Below are positions 47,797-61,226 of a stretch of 64,000 nt of DNA, piece by piece. This DNA comes from Heliocidaris erythrogramma (taxonomy: Eukaryota; Echinodermata; Echinoidea; Camarodonta; Echinometridae): the NCBI GenBank assembly GCA_025617745.1, contig CM046854.1, forward strand, positions 61,957,606 through 62,021,605, written 5' to 3'. Position 1 is the first letter of the stretch. Each line of letters opens with the position of its first letter. Both the position numbers and the translations under genes were made by a program. The notes under the pieces are model-generated. The model was not told the DNA's origin. It saw nothing but the letters and a program-made list of their open reading frames with translations, and did not search any database.

Positions 47797-50700
47797 TTAA
47801 CAACAAAATTATTCATTCCCCTTGGAAAATTCTAGTTTTTTGCATTTTTCCTAAAAATGAATGGTTAACTGAATTTAATTGCACATCACATGAATACATT
47901 TAGTTATCATCTGCAAATGAATGCTGTTTCTGGTTTCACCTCATTTGCATAACAATAGAAAAGGGTGAATTATCCAAACTGGGTGATGTTCAAAATTATT
48001 CATACCCTTGGTGATCTATTGACTTTGTCAATCAGTATGAATCCAGGCCTTGTGATTAATGCTCGTAACACTTTCTTCACACTGTCACAATGCTTCTGGA
48101 GGTCTCTACTGAGATATCAGGCCAATACCTGGTCTCCAATGGCCTAAATCTCCTTGAGGATGTTGTCCACACATGCCATCACCTGGTCTTCAGGGGATTC
48201 GATGGATTTAAAGCAGATTTTGTGTTTGCAGGTGGTGTAGTTTTAGACGTCATGAGGATAGGACTATGATATTGATATTTTCGTTAATATTCCTTACAGT
48301 TTAATGACAATTCTGTATAAGTTGAAACAAAGCACTCTTCCTGGAGAGACTTCCCTAGAGGCATTCACTGTTGAACTGTCAAGGGAAGGTATTTCCTGAT
48401 ACTTTTGTTCCATTATGTTTAGGGAGGCCATGGTAGTTGTCTAAAGGTTGGATGGTGCCAATTTTATCAGTTTATTCAGTTACAGTGATTGACACATTTT
48501 TGATATGGACACCTGCAAGTGGGTACTCTAGTGAAGCTTAAAATACTGATCTTTATGTTCCAGTGCACTGTCAAACTGGTAGCATTTTGTGCACTGCAGC
48601 TGGTAACATGGAGGGCATATGGTATAAATTTGGTTTACATTCATTTTGATATCAAGGATTGTAGCTTTCATACCAAAGATACAAAGAATATACCATATGA
48701 AGATTGATACAGTAACAGTCAATGTGGGATGTGTATGGTACTCAAAGGTTACATACTGTTATTCATGGTGACCTGACGTTAGAGTCATGAAATGACTTTA
48801 ATATCACCAACATGGCCTTCCTGAGCACTCTGATTAAGAATGGGGCAAATGAATAAAGGTGAACCCTCCCACAGGCAGTGCAAAAGGGAAGGGCTCTTCA
48901 GGAATGGTGCTTTGCTTCATAAGTAGATACAGAATTTTCATTAAAATGCATGGAATAAATGACCGAAAATTTCAATATCATAGTCCTGCCATCATGAAGT
49001 CGATAACTGCATCACCTGTAGGCCACGAAATCTAATGAACTCACTGAAGGTCAGGTGAAGGCATGTGTGGACACATCCTCAAGGAGATTGAGCCATTGGA
49101 GAACAGGTACTGGCCTGATATCCCAGCAGAGACCCCTCCGGAAGCCTTGTGACGGTGTATTATAATAAAGTGAATTACAAGCATTAATCACAAGGATCGG
49201 ATTCATACTGATTGACAAAGTCAATAAATCACCAAGGGTATGAATAATTTTGAACATCGCCCAGTTTGGATAACTCACCTTTTCTATTGTTATGCAAATG
49301 AGGTGAAACAGGAAACGGCATTCATTTGCAGATGATAACTAAATGTATTCAAGTGATGTGCAAGTATGCAGTTACGGATTTTGCAAACTTTGAATACGAG
49401 ATTTAAAAAAAATGTAATCGAGAAGAAATATCAATTGTTTTATATATCATAAATATATGACATCGCTAATGTTAACGTATATCTTCAAACAGCGCGAGAA
49501 CCAATTACAACAGAAGGAACTAATCCAGACCCACCAGGTGAGGGTTATTTCTTTTAAGAGCAATTTATCAATATTTTTTTAATGAATTGATATTTGACAT
49601 CATCTGTGTTTGACTTCAATAATTTTGCTTACTTTCTCACTGATCATTTTTTGAATTTGCTAAATTACTCTTCTACCAAGTGACTTTGAATTCAAAACTG
49701 TATAAATACGTCTTTGAAAAGTGCGAGAATTTTGTTAGATAAAAGCGCCATCACTTTTTATCTTAAATGTAAGCCATAAGTTCAGTATGAAGTCTCAAAA
49801 TGTATTTCTAAAACATAGGATAAATTACCAAATTAACATAAAAAAGAAAGGAAAACACTTGTTCTAAATTAATTCCATATTCGGAATTCTATCAATAAAC
49901 TTGTAATGAGGGTCCTAAGCATAGCAAGCTAGATCCACAATGCACTGCTAACAAAAGCTTAGATCATCAATTAGCCCTAGATATGTTGTCACTCTTTTTG
50001 AGGTTTCATATTAACATCCTAACTTTTAGTCTAAGTTTGATTGCACTAATTAATACTTATGTATTTGAACTGCTAGTAGGCGTTAACATCTAGAGCTTAC
50101 TTACTTTGATACTATGATACTCTCTTTACAGATATCTTAACGCCATAATTTCAACATTCATGTTTATTATTTTAGAAAAACAATATATACATCACACTCA
50201 AATTAACTAAGGCAGCTGCGACGATTTTTCAATATGTTCAAAGAAGAGAAAAAATCAACTTTTTTAAATTTTCATTTATTTGTGGGTGGGACAACGACAT
50301 AATACATGATGTGCACAGTGATCTATCATGACTAGATCAGCAATATGCACCAAAGCGAACGAAGTCAGTCATCAGCTTCTGACTTCTACAGTGTACCATC
50401 AATCATTGTGATATATTGCTCCAATGATGTAGAGAAGTACATGCAGTCAAGCGCTTCCTTATTTGGCCTTCATTCACTTACAATAATACCACAGGTAAAC
50501 AGCCTTGATTAACATAACAAAAGGAGCTTAACCTCTTTAGTACAAAGTTCATTGCCACGACCAGCTATCATTGTTATTGATCTGTATTTACAATGCACAT
50601 ATTTAGTATGGAGTATGTATATTAGCTGATTTAGTGGACTGACTTGTTATTTTTCTCCCCTCATTTCCTTGACATTTTGAAGGAAAAAAATATGATTTCA

Positions 50701-53700
50701 TACACATAATAAATCAAACAGTGTTGTTTAAGACAGATAATGGAAAATCCAGTTTATATAGAAAAAAAATACATGGCCAGTCTTCTTCAAATTATTTTAT
50801 TTTTGAGAACAAGTAGATCCATAGGCATATTGCCTTTGAATTATCTTACTACTGATATAGTTTGCATGGTTAATTTCAGACATTTAGGAAGTGCCATGAA
50901 TATGATACGTGAGTGTTTTCTACTTTTTTAATGATAATACCAGTAAGAGAAAAAAAATGATTAATTTAGTGTACTCATTCTGTGCCTGGAAATTTGCTTT
51001 CTACATCATTACAAACAACAACTACAAAAACAACAACAAATAAACAATCAGCAATGAGCTGTGTTTAAGTAGGGATAACTCTCTCTTTGAAGTCTTACAA
51101 ATAGTTTACAATTTAACTATTGCTGAGTTTAACAAGAAATGTTGCAAAGCTACTAATTAATGCCCGAGAAATCAGTACACACCTAGACAGTAACATACAT
51201 TATAACTACGTGAATGGAGTTTTGGAAAATGTTATTAGTTAGAGAGTTTGATGCCTTTTTCAGGCTCAGTATAAAAATGAAAGTTCAACTTCTGGTATAG
51301 TGTAGAATTAATTCCAAATGCATTTTATGATGCAATTCATAACGAAGAGTTTAGCGCAATTTAGAAGTAACTGGTACATGTAGTTAAGACAAGCTTCCAA
51401 GACACAAATGACACGGATATATTGAAGAAAATAGTCCGATGTATTTTTACACTCATTGTAAAGGAGAAGTCTTTACAAAATACAGAAAGTAATATCTGTA
51501 GCATAATTTGGCTAACAACACTGGTCAGTGATTATACAAAATGTGGAGTCCATCTAGACAGGTGTTTAGTAACTGTATGCACAAAACCAATGAATACCTT
51601 TCACTACAATTCATCATCATCAGTGATTCTAAAGATAGTCCAACACCGGTAACACATCTCGTTTATCTGCACTTCCTTATTTCATTGCGTTTTCATAAAT
51701 ATCCATTGCCTTAGGGACATCCTCAAAGAGACTAACTGAGTTTTGAAAATTAGGGGGAAATGGGGAACCCTTATGATACAGCTGCCGAGTTTTTCAAGTT
51801 AGATACTGTATAATTAAATTTACGTGCTTTTTTCAAAGCAAAAAACTTCTATTCTTATTGTTTTCTTTGGACGTGCACGCAATAAATGTATTTGTCACAC
51901 ACTATTGAAATGAACTGATTTGTATACATATTCATACTTGTCACAATGTCAACAACCGTCTAATGTAACCCTGCTTTGAAGTGAAACTAAATGCAGTTTG
52001 CGTTACTTATTTACTTTAATTGTAGGATAATTATCTATGATATTTATTTGGAAGGATTCCCAAATAAAATTTGACATGTTTATACTTGTTTTTCACAGTA
52101 AAGCAATGTTCCTCGTAAAGTATGAACACAAGTGTTAGTAAATGCATAATTCTAAGCAGCCAATATGCCCCATATACTCCTGAAAGCAGTACACACTAAA
52201 GAGTCCAAAGGTATATTACATCACGGTTGAATAGTTAAAACATAAAGCTGAGAATGCACGGTATATATATTCTACTACTTTGTGCATTTTGGCAGTTTGC
52301 CACGTCAATATTTGAACTAGTGCACAGTATTCACATTCGGAGAGACAAACACAAAAGGGAATTTCCCATTCTATTTCACAAAATAGTTTATTCAACTTAT
52401 ACTGGGTGCATTATGATTTAAAATACCAAACGAATATCCTTGATGGTTTAATATAAAATGATATTTCCTTATTCACAGGACATTATATTCAATTCAAAGG
52501 ACAGTTCTTGAAATTTCACACAAAACTATACTGTAATCGAAAAAAGTTGGCCTATTGAACGTATAGTTTAGATTTGTCATTCAAGACGCTTTCGTGGTTT
52601 TTCTCAGAGCCTATAAAATAAATATATACATATATGGGTTTGTAGGTTTTTCCTCCACCACTTATGCCAGTTCAGTCAAATTAGAACTCTTTTAACAAGC
52701 TAGTTACCAATATCAAGAATGTTTCGTGAAGTTCACTGCAATATAATATATCTACTAATCCTTGCTATTCAGAACCCGTACAATGTACATGTCTGAGTTC
52801 TGGAGCCTCTGCAGGTATCGCAGTCTTAGCAGTCCTCTTAGTGGTGTCTATCATCATCAATGTCATTCAATTCATCGTGTGGAGGAGACATGAAACCAAA
52901 CCAGGTGACTGTGTTCATTAAATCTAATCAAGTAATTAAAGATGGAATCAAGACATTTATAATAGAGGAGGATCCAGACACTGAATAGTACATGTAGCTC
53001 ATTTTCAGGCCATTTTACAACCCCGATTTGAAATTAAACCCTAAAAGCTATTAACTGAATGGCAAGGAAGTTAGTAATAAGTGAAATTGGACACGTCGAT
53101 TGGTAATTGCCATAATATAGGCAAAAACCCCACACAAAACCATGTAGGAAAAAGAAGATCGAAGCATTTACATCTAACACACCCTTCACAATACAATGGA
53201 GAAAAAGTAACCTGATTCTGTAATGTTTTCATTTTTCTGTTTAGTTCCTCCCTTCCAATAGCTTTCCTTTCCTTCCTTTCTTTAATTCATCCTTTCTCCC
53301 TTCTACTATTAATTTCTTCTACATGTCTGTAAATTATTTATTAACTGGGGCCTATCCACAACAAGCCTAGCTTTACTTTAGGCCCCTCCTCTGTATATAC
53401 ATGCACGTAAATCTTTGAATTACATGTACTCTCTTTATTTTTAAATTCTTGCATTATTGTGACATATCTGTTCTTCAATTATATAATCGATTTCTATTAT
53501 TCCAGAATGTATTTCAAAATGTATGATTGGTATTTCGATTTCGATATTTGCCAAGTAATAAATGTCAAGCAAAACATGCATAAGAAGTGTATTAACAATG
53601 ACCTCCCCCCCCCCCCCCCCACGAATCCTCGCCTGGTTATCCCATGCAAACTTACAACCCCCCCCCACCCCCCACCCCCTTTTGTACACGATATTCACCC

Positions 53701-56700
53701 TTCACTGATCTATTGTCATTGGAAGTTGATGTGACTTTAAACTTGCCAATAATATCCGTGTGAAATGACTTTCCTGAATGCTAAATACAGTGTTATTGCC
53801 GAGTCATTTCCTCACTGCATTTCCTTAATGGATTTACTCATGCTACGTCAATACCTCTGGATAGAGACGTATATCCTACTTCCTAATAAACGCACTTATA
53901 AACCAATGCATCGTTGAGCTTATAAATGATATCAAACTTTCTGTATTTGCTTTTGCAGGTTTCGAAGAGTCACAGAAAACCGTCTCCCGGTTAGTATATT
54001 TTGGCAATTTGAAAAATGAACAATAAAAAAAAAAAGGTATCACACACGCACACACACACACACACGCGTAAATAAATGAATACATTAAATGAATTTTGCA
54101 GTGGTAAAAATGTGAGAAATTGGCAACGGTGAGAGTCAAGTACACACCGAGACAGTTAATGCATTATGTAAATGTATGTTATTAAACATGTTAAAAAGGT
54201 AACTTAATCTCAAGCAGGAATCTGTGCCGAAATGCCAAGATATAAATGACGTTTTTGTGTAATACCATTGTATTCATTTCCAATTCATGGTATAAGCCAG
54301 TTCGGGGTTAGCGCATGGTACAAATGACCCCAAATATCCACAGATATTTTAGACATGGAGGGTCTCTTTATGTGCACTTCAGAAAAATACCTCTGGGAGT
54401 GATAGAGGTGCCTCATGAATAGCTTTTGTTTCCCCCTTTAAAAAGAATACTTCCGCCTGGATATCATGGAATGAACCATTAGTGCATAATTGAATAATGA
54501 TTACATGACATTCATGAGCACATATCGAATATTAGTGTCAGTGGGTTTTAGAATTTGGTACAGATGACCTTTATCTGCTCATGCTCAGATTGCATCTCCG
54601 AAATGGCTTATTAAGCAGGACATTGACAAGGAGTAAAATCAATTTGAATGTGCAGAGTGAAGACATAATTATGCCACCTCCCAAATGAATAATAATAACC
54701 ATATATTTATTTATTTATTATGGTATATGATGATTGACCAGCAGCACAGGGGCTGAAGGGGTCAATTTACAATCAGATATATATGTGCATGCATGTATAC
54801 AATGAAATCGCATCAAATATATAAAAAGATACATAATTGGAAGCAAAAGGAAAATACAAAGATTTACGCTACACAAATAATAAGAAAAAACAGTGTGAAA
54901 AGTGAGAGAAAGAAAGAAAAAGTAAAGAATAGGAAAGAAAAGGGAAGAGAAAGAAAGAAGGAGATAGTTAGAGAGAAAGGAGAAGATTTGGAAGGAATAC
55001 ATACATATAACCAAGTTATTTAAAACCTGACACATTTTTTAAAAAATTAAATTAAAACTTGCATACATATACATGTCATAACAAAACGTAACAGATACAT
55101 TAATTTCAAAGTGTTACAAAAAAGTTCGTTTTACATAATATTCAGTAATTAAGTTTTGTCATTTTCTTCTCACACTTTTTCCAGAACACATCCTTTTGAA
55201 TGTTTGATCTCCATTTTAATTCTTCTATGAATTCGTCGAAAATCCCTTTAAAATTAAATTTTCTTTTTTCTTTAAATATTGTATGTGTGCCTAAATTAAT
55301 CAATACACTGTAAAAAGCAATATGCTTACGTTCACTTCTCCCTTGTCTACCTATAACTATATCTTCATAATTTATTACAACATTTTAAACAGTTATTTCG
55401 ATGTCAACACAGAATTTAGTAAATTTACTCCAAAAGAGTCTTGAAAAAAACAATCATAAAACAAATGATAATAATTTTCAATAGTATTAAAATTATAGGA
55501 AAGTGGAGATTCAGACAATTTAAAACGAAACAAATATTCATTAGACATCAATAGCTTATATAAAAATTTAAAATTAAATTTCCTTAATCAAAGTAATATT
55601 TTCTTTCCAAATCTTGTTCCAGTTCAGGTTTTTTTTTTTTAGATATAATGACCAATATTGTTCTACATTAGGGGTAATGTATTTTTTATTTACTAAAATA
55701 TTATATAATTGTTTCGACACATAATTACTCATGTCTTCTGACATGAGTATTATGAATTTAGTTCAAATTCTACTTTTGAAAAGTTGATCTGGATATCAAA
55801 GAAAATGCATAATTACGCATTTCATTATCCAACAAAGGCTAACATGTTTTTTGTTTTTTGGAATCTCAATCACATTGTCTGTGTAAATGCATTCTGATCT
55901 AAAATGACTCTGGGTTACCTTTAACCCTTGATCAACAAATAATATCTCCTTGAAAATGATATTTTAATTGAAAGGAGCTCCTGTTTGAATACATATTCAA
56001 TATGTTTTAAGTATGCCCAATTAGTTGCTGTCAAAAGAAGAAACTAAAGTTACCTGAAAATGATTTATAAATGATTTATACATGACCAATGTTTTGGTTT
56101 TGAAAAGTTGATCTGGATATCAAATAAAATGCAAAATGACGCATTTCATTATCTAACAAAGACTAACGAGTTTTTTGTTTTTGGTTGTTTTTTTGTGAAG
56201 AATCTCAATCACATTTGTCTGTGTAAATGCATTCTAATCTAAAATGACTATGGGTTTATTACCTTTAACCCCTCTGATCAACACATAATATCTCCTTGAA
56301 AATGACAGTTTAATTGAAAGGAGCTCCTGTTTGAATTCATATTCATTATGTTTTAAGTATGTCCGCTTAGTTGATTGTCGCTATGAAACGCCAGAGAAAA
56401 TTAAGGAACACTGTCATCTGTCAAAAGAAGAAACTAAAATTACCTTAAAATGATTTATAAATGATTTATACATGAACATTTTTTTTAACAGTGAAGGGAG
56501 AAATGTATTCCATGAGGCGAATGACAACATGGCGTATGAGATGGTTCAGAGTGGAGATAGAGGTAAGAAAATGTCGGTGCAAAATCAGTCAAAAGTAAAA
56601 AGAAAAAATAAAGAGAGAGAGACAGAAAAAAGGGCGGCATAAAATACGAGGAGAAACAAACACCGAGTGAAATATCATTCCCAACATGAAAGGGAGAGAT

Positions 56701-59700
56701 ACTTATGTCCCAATTTTGCCTACTTACGTTGGACAAATGGACGCAGCAAACAAATATAATACACAAATTGCTTATCATTTGTTGCAACACTAAAAACGAT
56801 AATATTTTTTGCTTATATTTTCAATTACCATGATTACATATTGTAAAAACATGTAAGATATATAGATCAGGAAATTTTAAGAGTTACTATGGCTATAATT
56901 TCCTGTATAATATTTAGATTGACGTCATGACGTCAATCTTCTATTCTCGTTCATGTTTTGCATTCTTCTTCTTCTTCTTCTTCTTTACCCTCAGACCCCA
57001 TTCGTTTTGCACAGGGTGTTTGTGAGCTCTGTCTAGGTCATTTCCCCTTGTCCATTTCATTTCAAATTTCGTATGCATGTTCCTTGGCATCCCTTCTAGG
57101 TCACTGAGGTCTTCGTTTTTCGAACTCACACATGCATGACCGTCCAGGCGCCATTTTGTCCGTTTTGGGGCCATTTTCATGCCTTTTGTTCTCCTTGCCT
57201 ATCTCAGCTATCCTACATCCTACAGACTTCTAACAAATTCCTGTAGATAGTCCAAGAGTTGCTCTGTACATTCTAATAAAAAAATTAATACGAAAAATGC
57301 CATCTTCACACTGTAAATTTAAGTCCGAAATCGGCCATATTGAAAAACGCTAAATTTCTTGAAATTTTCACTCTGTCATATCAATTGATTTCTGCCTCGA
57401 ACGTTTACCATGTCTTGGTCTTGGCGTTGCACACATTTCTGCCAGATTTCATGCATTTCTGATTACGCATTATATAAACAGCGCCCTCTAAAGTTTTCAA
57501 AACGGCTCTCTTCGTGTGGCCGTATCTCCGTCATGCCTGGGTAAACCCGTACCCTTTTTTGGATTTAGATACTTCAAGATATACCCTTTTCAGCCAAATA
57601 AAAAAATATATACCCCATCACTGACCGACTTTGAGAAAATTGCACTTGAAAATCACAATATTTGCATAAATGCCGAAATAAAGACAACTTGCTCTAATTT
57701 TGTGAACATTCATCGTACGTCTTTGAAATTTGGTGGGTATGTGTATTTGTGTATTTGACAACTGTTAACCAAATTTGGTTGAAATCGATGACGTCATCGC
57801 GAAGATATTACGCAAAAACCTTAATTTACTATGCATTACATAATATTGCATAATATGCTTATTTTAAATGGCGCGCTAGTCGCAGTAGGCTCACAATGAC
57901 CGCAATAAAATTCCCTCATCAGGGATGCCAAAAAAAGATATATGGTCTCACAGAATATTTTGAGTAAATCGCGATTGAAGTCGGGTCATTATACGGATCC
58001 TGCACATGTATTACATGTATTGTCTATGGGGCAAATCGGTTTCCCGCATTTGGCCCCCTGAACGATTTTTATTTTTCTTGAAATTTTGCAGGTACATGCT
58101 TCGAGGCAAAATGAAGAGACTCTCGAAGCCAGATTTTTAATATCTATCAAGCGCTTTGTTTTAATCGCAATTTTATATCCTGCATAGATGCCACTACATA
58201 CGGAACTATGGCATGCCATCCGGGCCAGATTTCCATTGTGGCCAATTTGTTTTGCATGCAGTGCTTGTGATCACTGTCTAGGTCCTTTCCCCTTGTCCAT
58301 TTCGATTCAAATTTCGTATGCATGTTCTTTGGCATGCCATGTAATGCACTGAACTCTTCATTTTCCGAAATCACTCATGCATGACCGTCCAGGCGCCATT
58401 TTGTCCGTGTTTCGTACCTTTTGTTCGATTTTGACTATCTCCACTATTCTAGATGCTACAGACTTCAAACAAATTGCTATAGTTTAAGAGATGCTTTTTA
58501 TTTTACTGTTCAATGACATGCAAAATACAGACGTCAATCCATGCACATCGTTCTGATACGATTGCAGTTCTAGTTCAACCTATTCTCCTTTAAAAATATT
58601 TTAAAAATCAGAAATATATTTTTTTAATTTTGAGCACAGATTCTTACTGCCAAGAGAACAATTTTAGCTCTTATCTCTTACCTTTTTTGTTTCTTGTTTT
58701 TTTGGGGGGGAAGGGGTGTGATGTTATCATTAATGTTTATCCAACCCTACAGTGTCAGCTCATGATGACTATCAACAAGCCTATCTATTTAAGAAACATG
58801 AAATTTAGCATTAACCATGTTTTGATTTTGAGCTTTCAAGTATCAGTAGCTTAGTGGTAATATTCTTTCTTCATTCCACAGCATACACAGCTCTTAAACT
58901 CGGTCCATCGGGGACATCTCGCTCGCCCATCATTGCTCCTGAAAACTTGACGTTTTTCACCAGACTTGGATCAATCGGCAGGGGTGACTTCGGCGGTGTC
59001 TGGAAGGGAGAACTCCGCTCAAATCAAGGACAAGTGGACGTTGCTATCAGACAAATTCCAGGTGAGCTAATAATAAGAAACATAGTTTCAAATATATTTA
59101 ATTATCAATCTAAACAATATCATATTTTAGACGCCCCCTTTTCTATTATTTTATAACCATATGTGTGTTTCATGTATCAAAAACTTATTTTAGCCCATCA
59201 GTGTAGCTTGGGCCTCAAACGCATGTGATATTTCACGTTAATCATTAAAAACCATATTCGAATTCTAACAAAAAGTGTAACCTACAACCGAAGCGACGCC
59301 CCTCACCGCCCCCGTTGGAGACCCAAACACTTGGTAGAATCAGCATTTCGTCACTCTATCAATTTCTGGACACGCCTCTGATTTGTAAAATTACTTCAAC
59401 CATGTCACCTTTTTTCTCACACCTGTCTGTTCGAAACTGATATCAAATATAGTTATATCAAGGTTATATCTCCTCTTAGAACAAGTGACCGAATCAGCTA
59501 ACGTGCTTCAATCTGTCAAGGTACTTTGTGATCTATCGGATCAACTGAATGTTGCTAAATGCCTTGGATATTGTCAACAACAAGGTAAGAAATAAGAATT
59601 ACGTAGTGTATAGTTCTGACGACAGACTTTCGTCAATTCCATAAATGTTAATAAATTAAAACTAACCCTAATCGTAGAAATTAAATATAAAGTATATGCA

Positions 59701-60859
59701 CATTTATGAGGAGCACAACATTAAAGCAAGTTAATAATACAAAGATGTATGATAGAGTGAAGAACTATAAAAGTCATTTTTTTTTTATATAGCATGCAAA
59801 GTGTGAACAATAGCCAGCCAAAACACCAAGGATCCAGAAGGCTAATCAATGGTTCACTGCAACTCATTTAAAAATATATATAAAAAGCAATTTAAGGAAA
59901 AATATTGGGCAATAGGTAAAACATTGAAGTCATGAAATGCGATTTGCCAAAAGAAATTTATGCACACGCCTTTTAAAAGAATTTAGTCCTGTACAGGAAG
60001 GCGTTCCAACAACATGATTTGGGAGACTGTTCCAAACCCTTGAAGCCGTGTGAATGAAGCTTCTGTCCAATAGATGAGTTTTTGCAGTGGGTAATAGAAC
60101 AGCGTGGACATGAGAAGAAGGTCACTCGTCTCCTTTCTAGAGGCGGAGGGAGCATTTCATTTAAGTCTTTTGGGCACTGTTCTGTGTGTAATTTGTAGAA
60201 TACACAAGCAGCTGCAACTTGGCGCCTGTGAGTTAAACTAGGAATGGATAAATCTTGAAGGGCAGTGAATTCATCAACACAAATTACCAGGACAGTTTGA
60301 ATATCGAGTTTAAATGAAGACGTTTTCCTTTATCATGAAATATGATGTGAGGTATATTCATTATTGTTTGATACATACCATTTTGTCAATACCACTGATG
60401 CAGGTAGCATTCTGTATGAGTTCATTTCTGGGGGTACACTATTAACCCATCTTCAGACTACAGGGGTACAAGCTCAACCTACATATGGCAACCTTAAACC
60501 AAACAAGGTTCGTGTGGATGAAGGCAGTCTACTCAACTTCGCCTGGCAGATAGCGAAAGGAATGCAGTTTCTTGCATCCAAGAAGGTATGAAATTTCCAT
60601 GTTTATATACATGCAGTATTTTATATATACACACAAGTGTAAAGTAAATAACATACACAACATCTTTGGCAACTGTCGCGGAAATAAATGAACATAATAT
60701 ATATAAACACCTATCGGGTACATTAGGAGGACAGTTTTTGTTCTTTTTCTTTGTCCAACTGTCGACTTAATGTACCAACTGTCGACCTAATGTAGGGGTC
60801 TCTATTATGACGAAATAAACTGTATTGTCAACTGTCGACCTAATGTACCCGTTAGTCAA

Positions 60860-60895
<36 letters not shown>

Positions 60896-61154
60896 GTATG
60901 CGTGTGTGCGTTTGTTTAGCATTATGTCCGAGGACATTTTCGGACAGAGAACAAAAAAAAAAAAATCATGACAACAATGGTCCTCGGAAGGCGGACAATA
61001 GTCCTCGAACGTCGAACAATGAATTTATGCCTTATTCCGTCGACTGTCCGAGGACGAGTAACAATAGAGGAACACTAGTTGTCCTCGGAAGTAAAGCCAT
61101 GTAAACGGGTGTGGGTGCGTGTGTGTGTGTATCGGGGGGGGGGGGGGGAGGGGC

Positions 61155-61189
<35 letters not shown>

Positions 61190-61195
61190 CATCTT

Positions 61196-61226
<31 letters not shown>

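Noticed and set aside
49538-52772. Extra receptor exons in intron 5
   Set aside because: The open frames there lack Ig Cys/Trp patterns and good flanking splice sites with phase 1.
54718-55035. Membrane protein frame on the minus strand
   Set aside because: Hydrophobic, low-complexity translation of an A/G-rich LINE 3' UTR, with no real coding signal.
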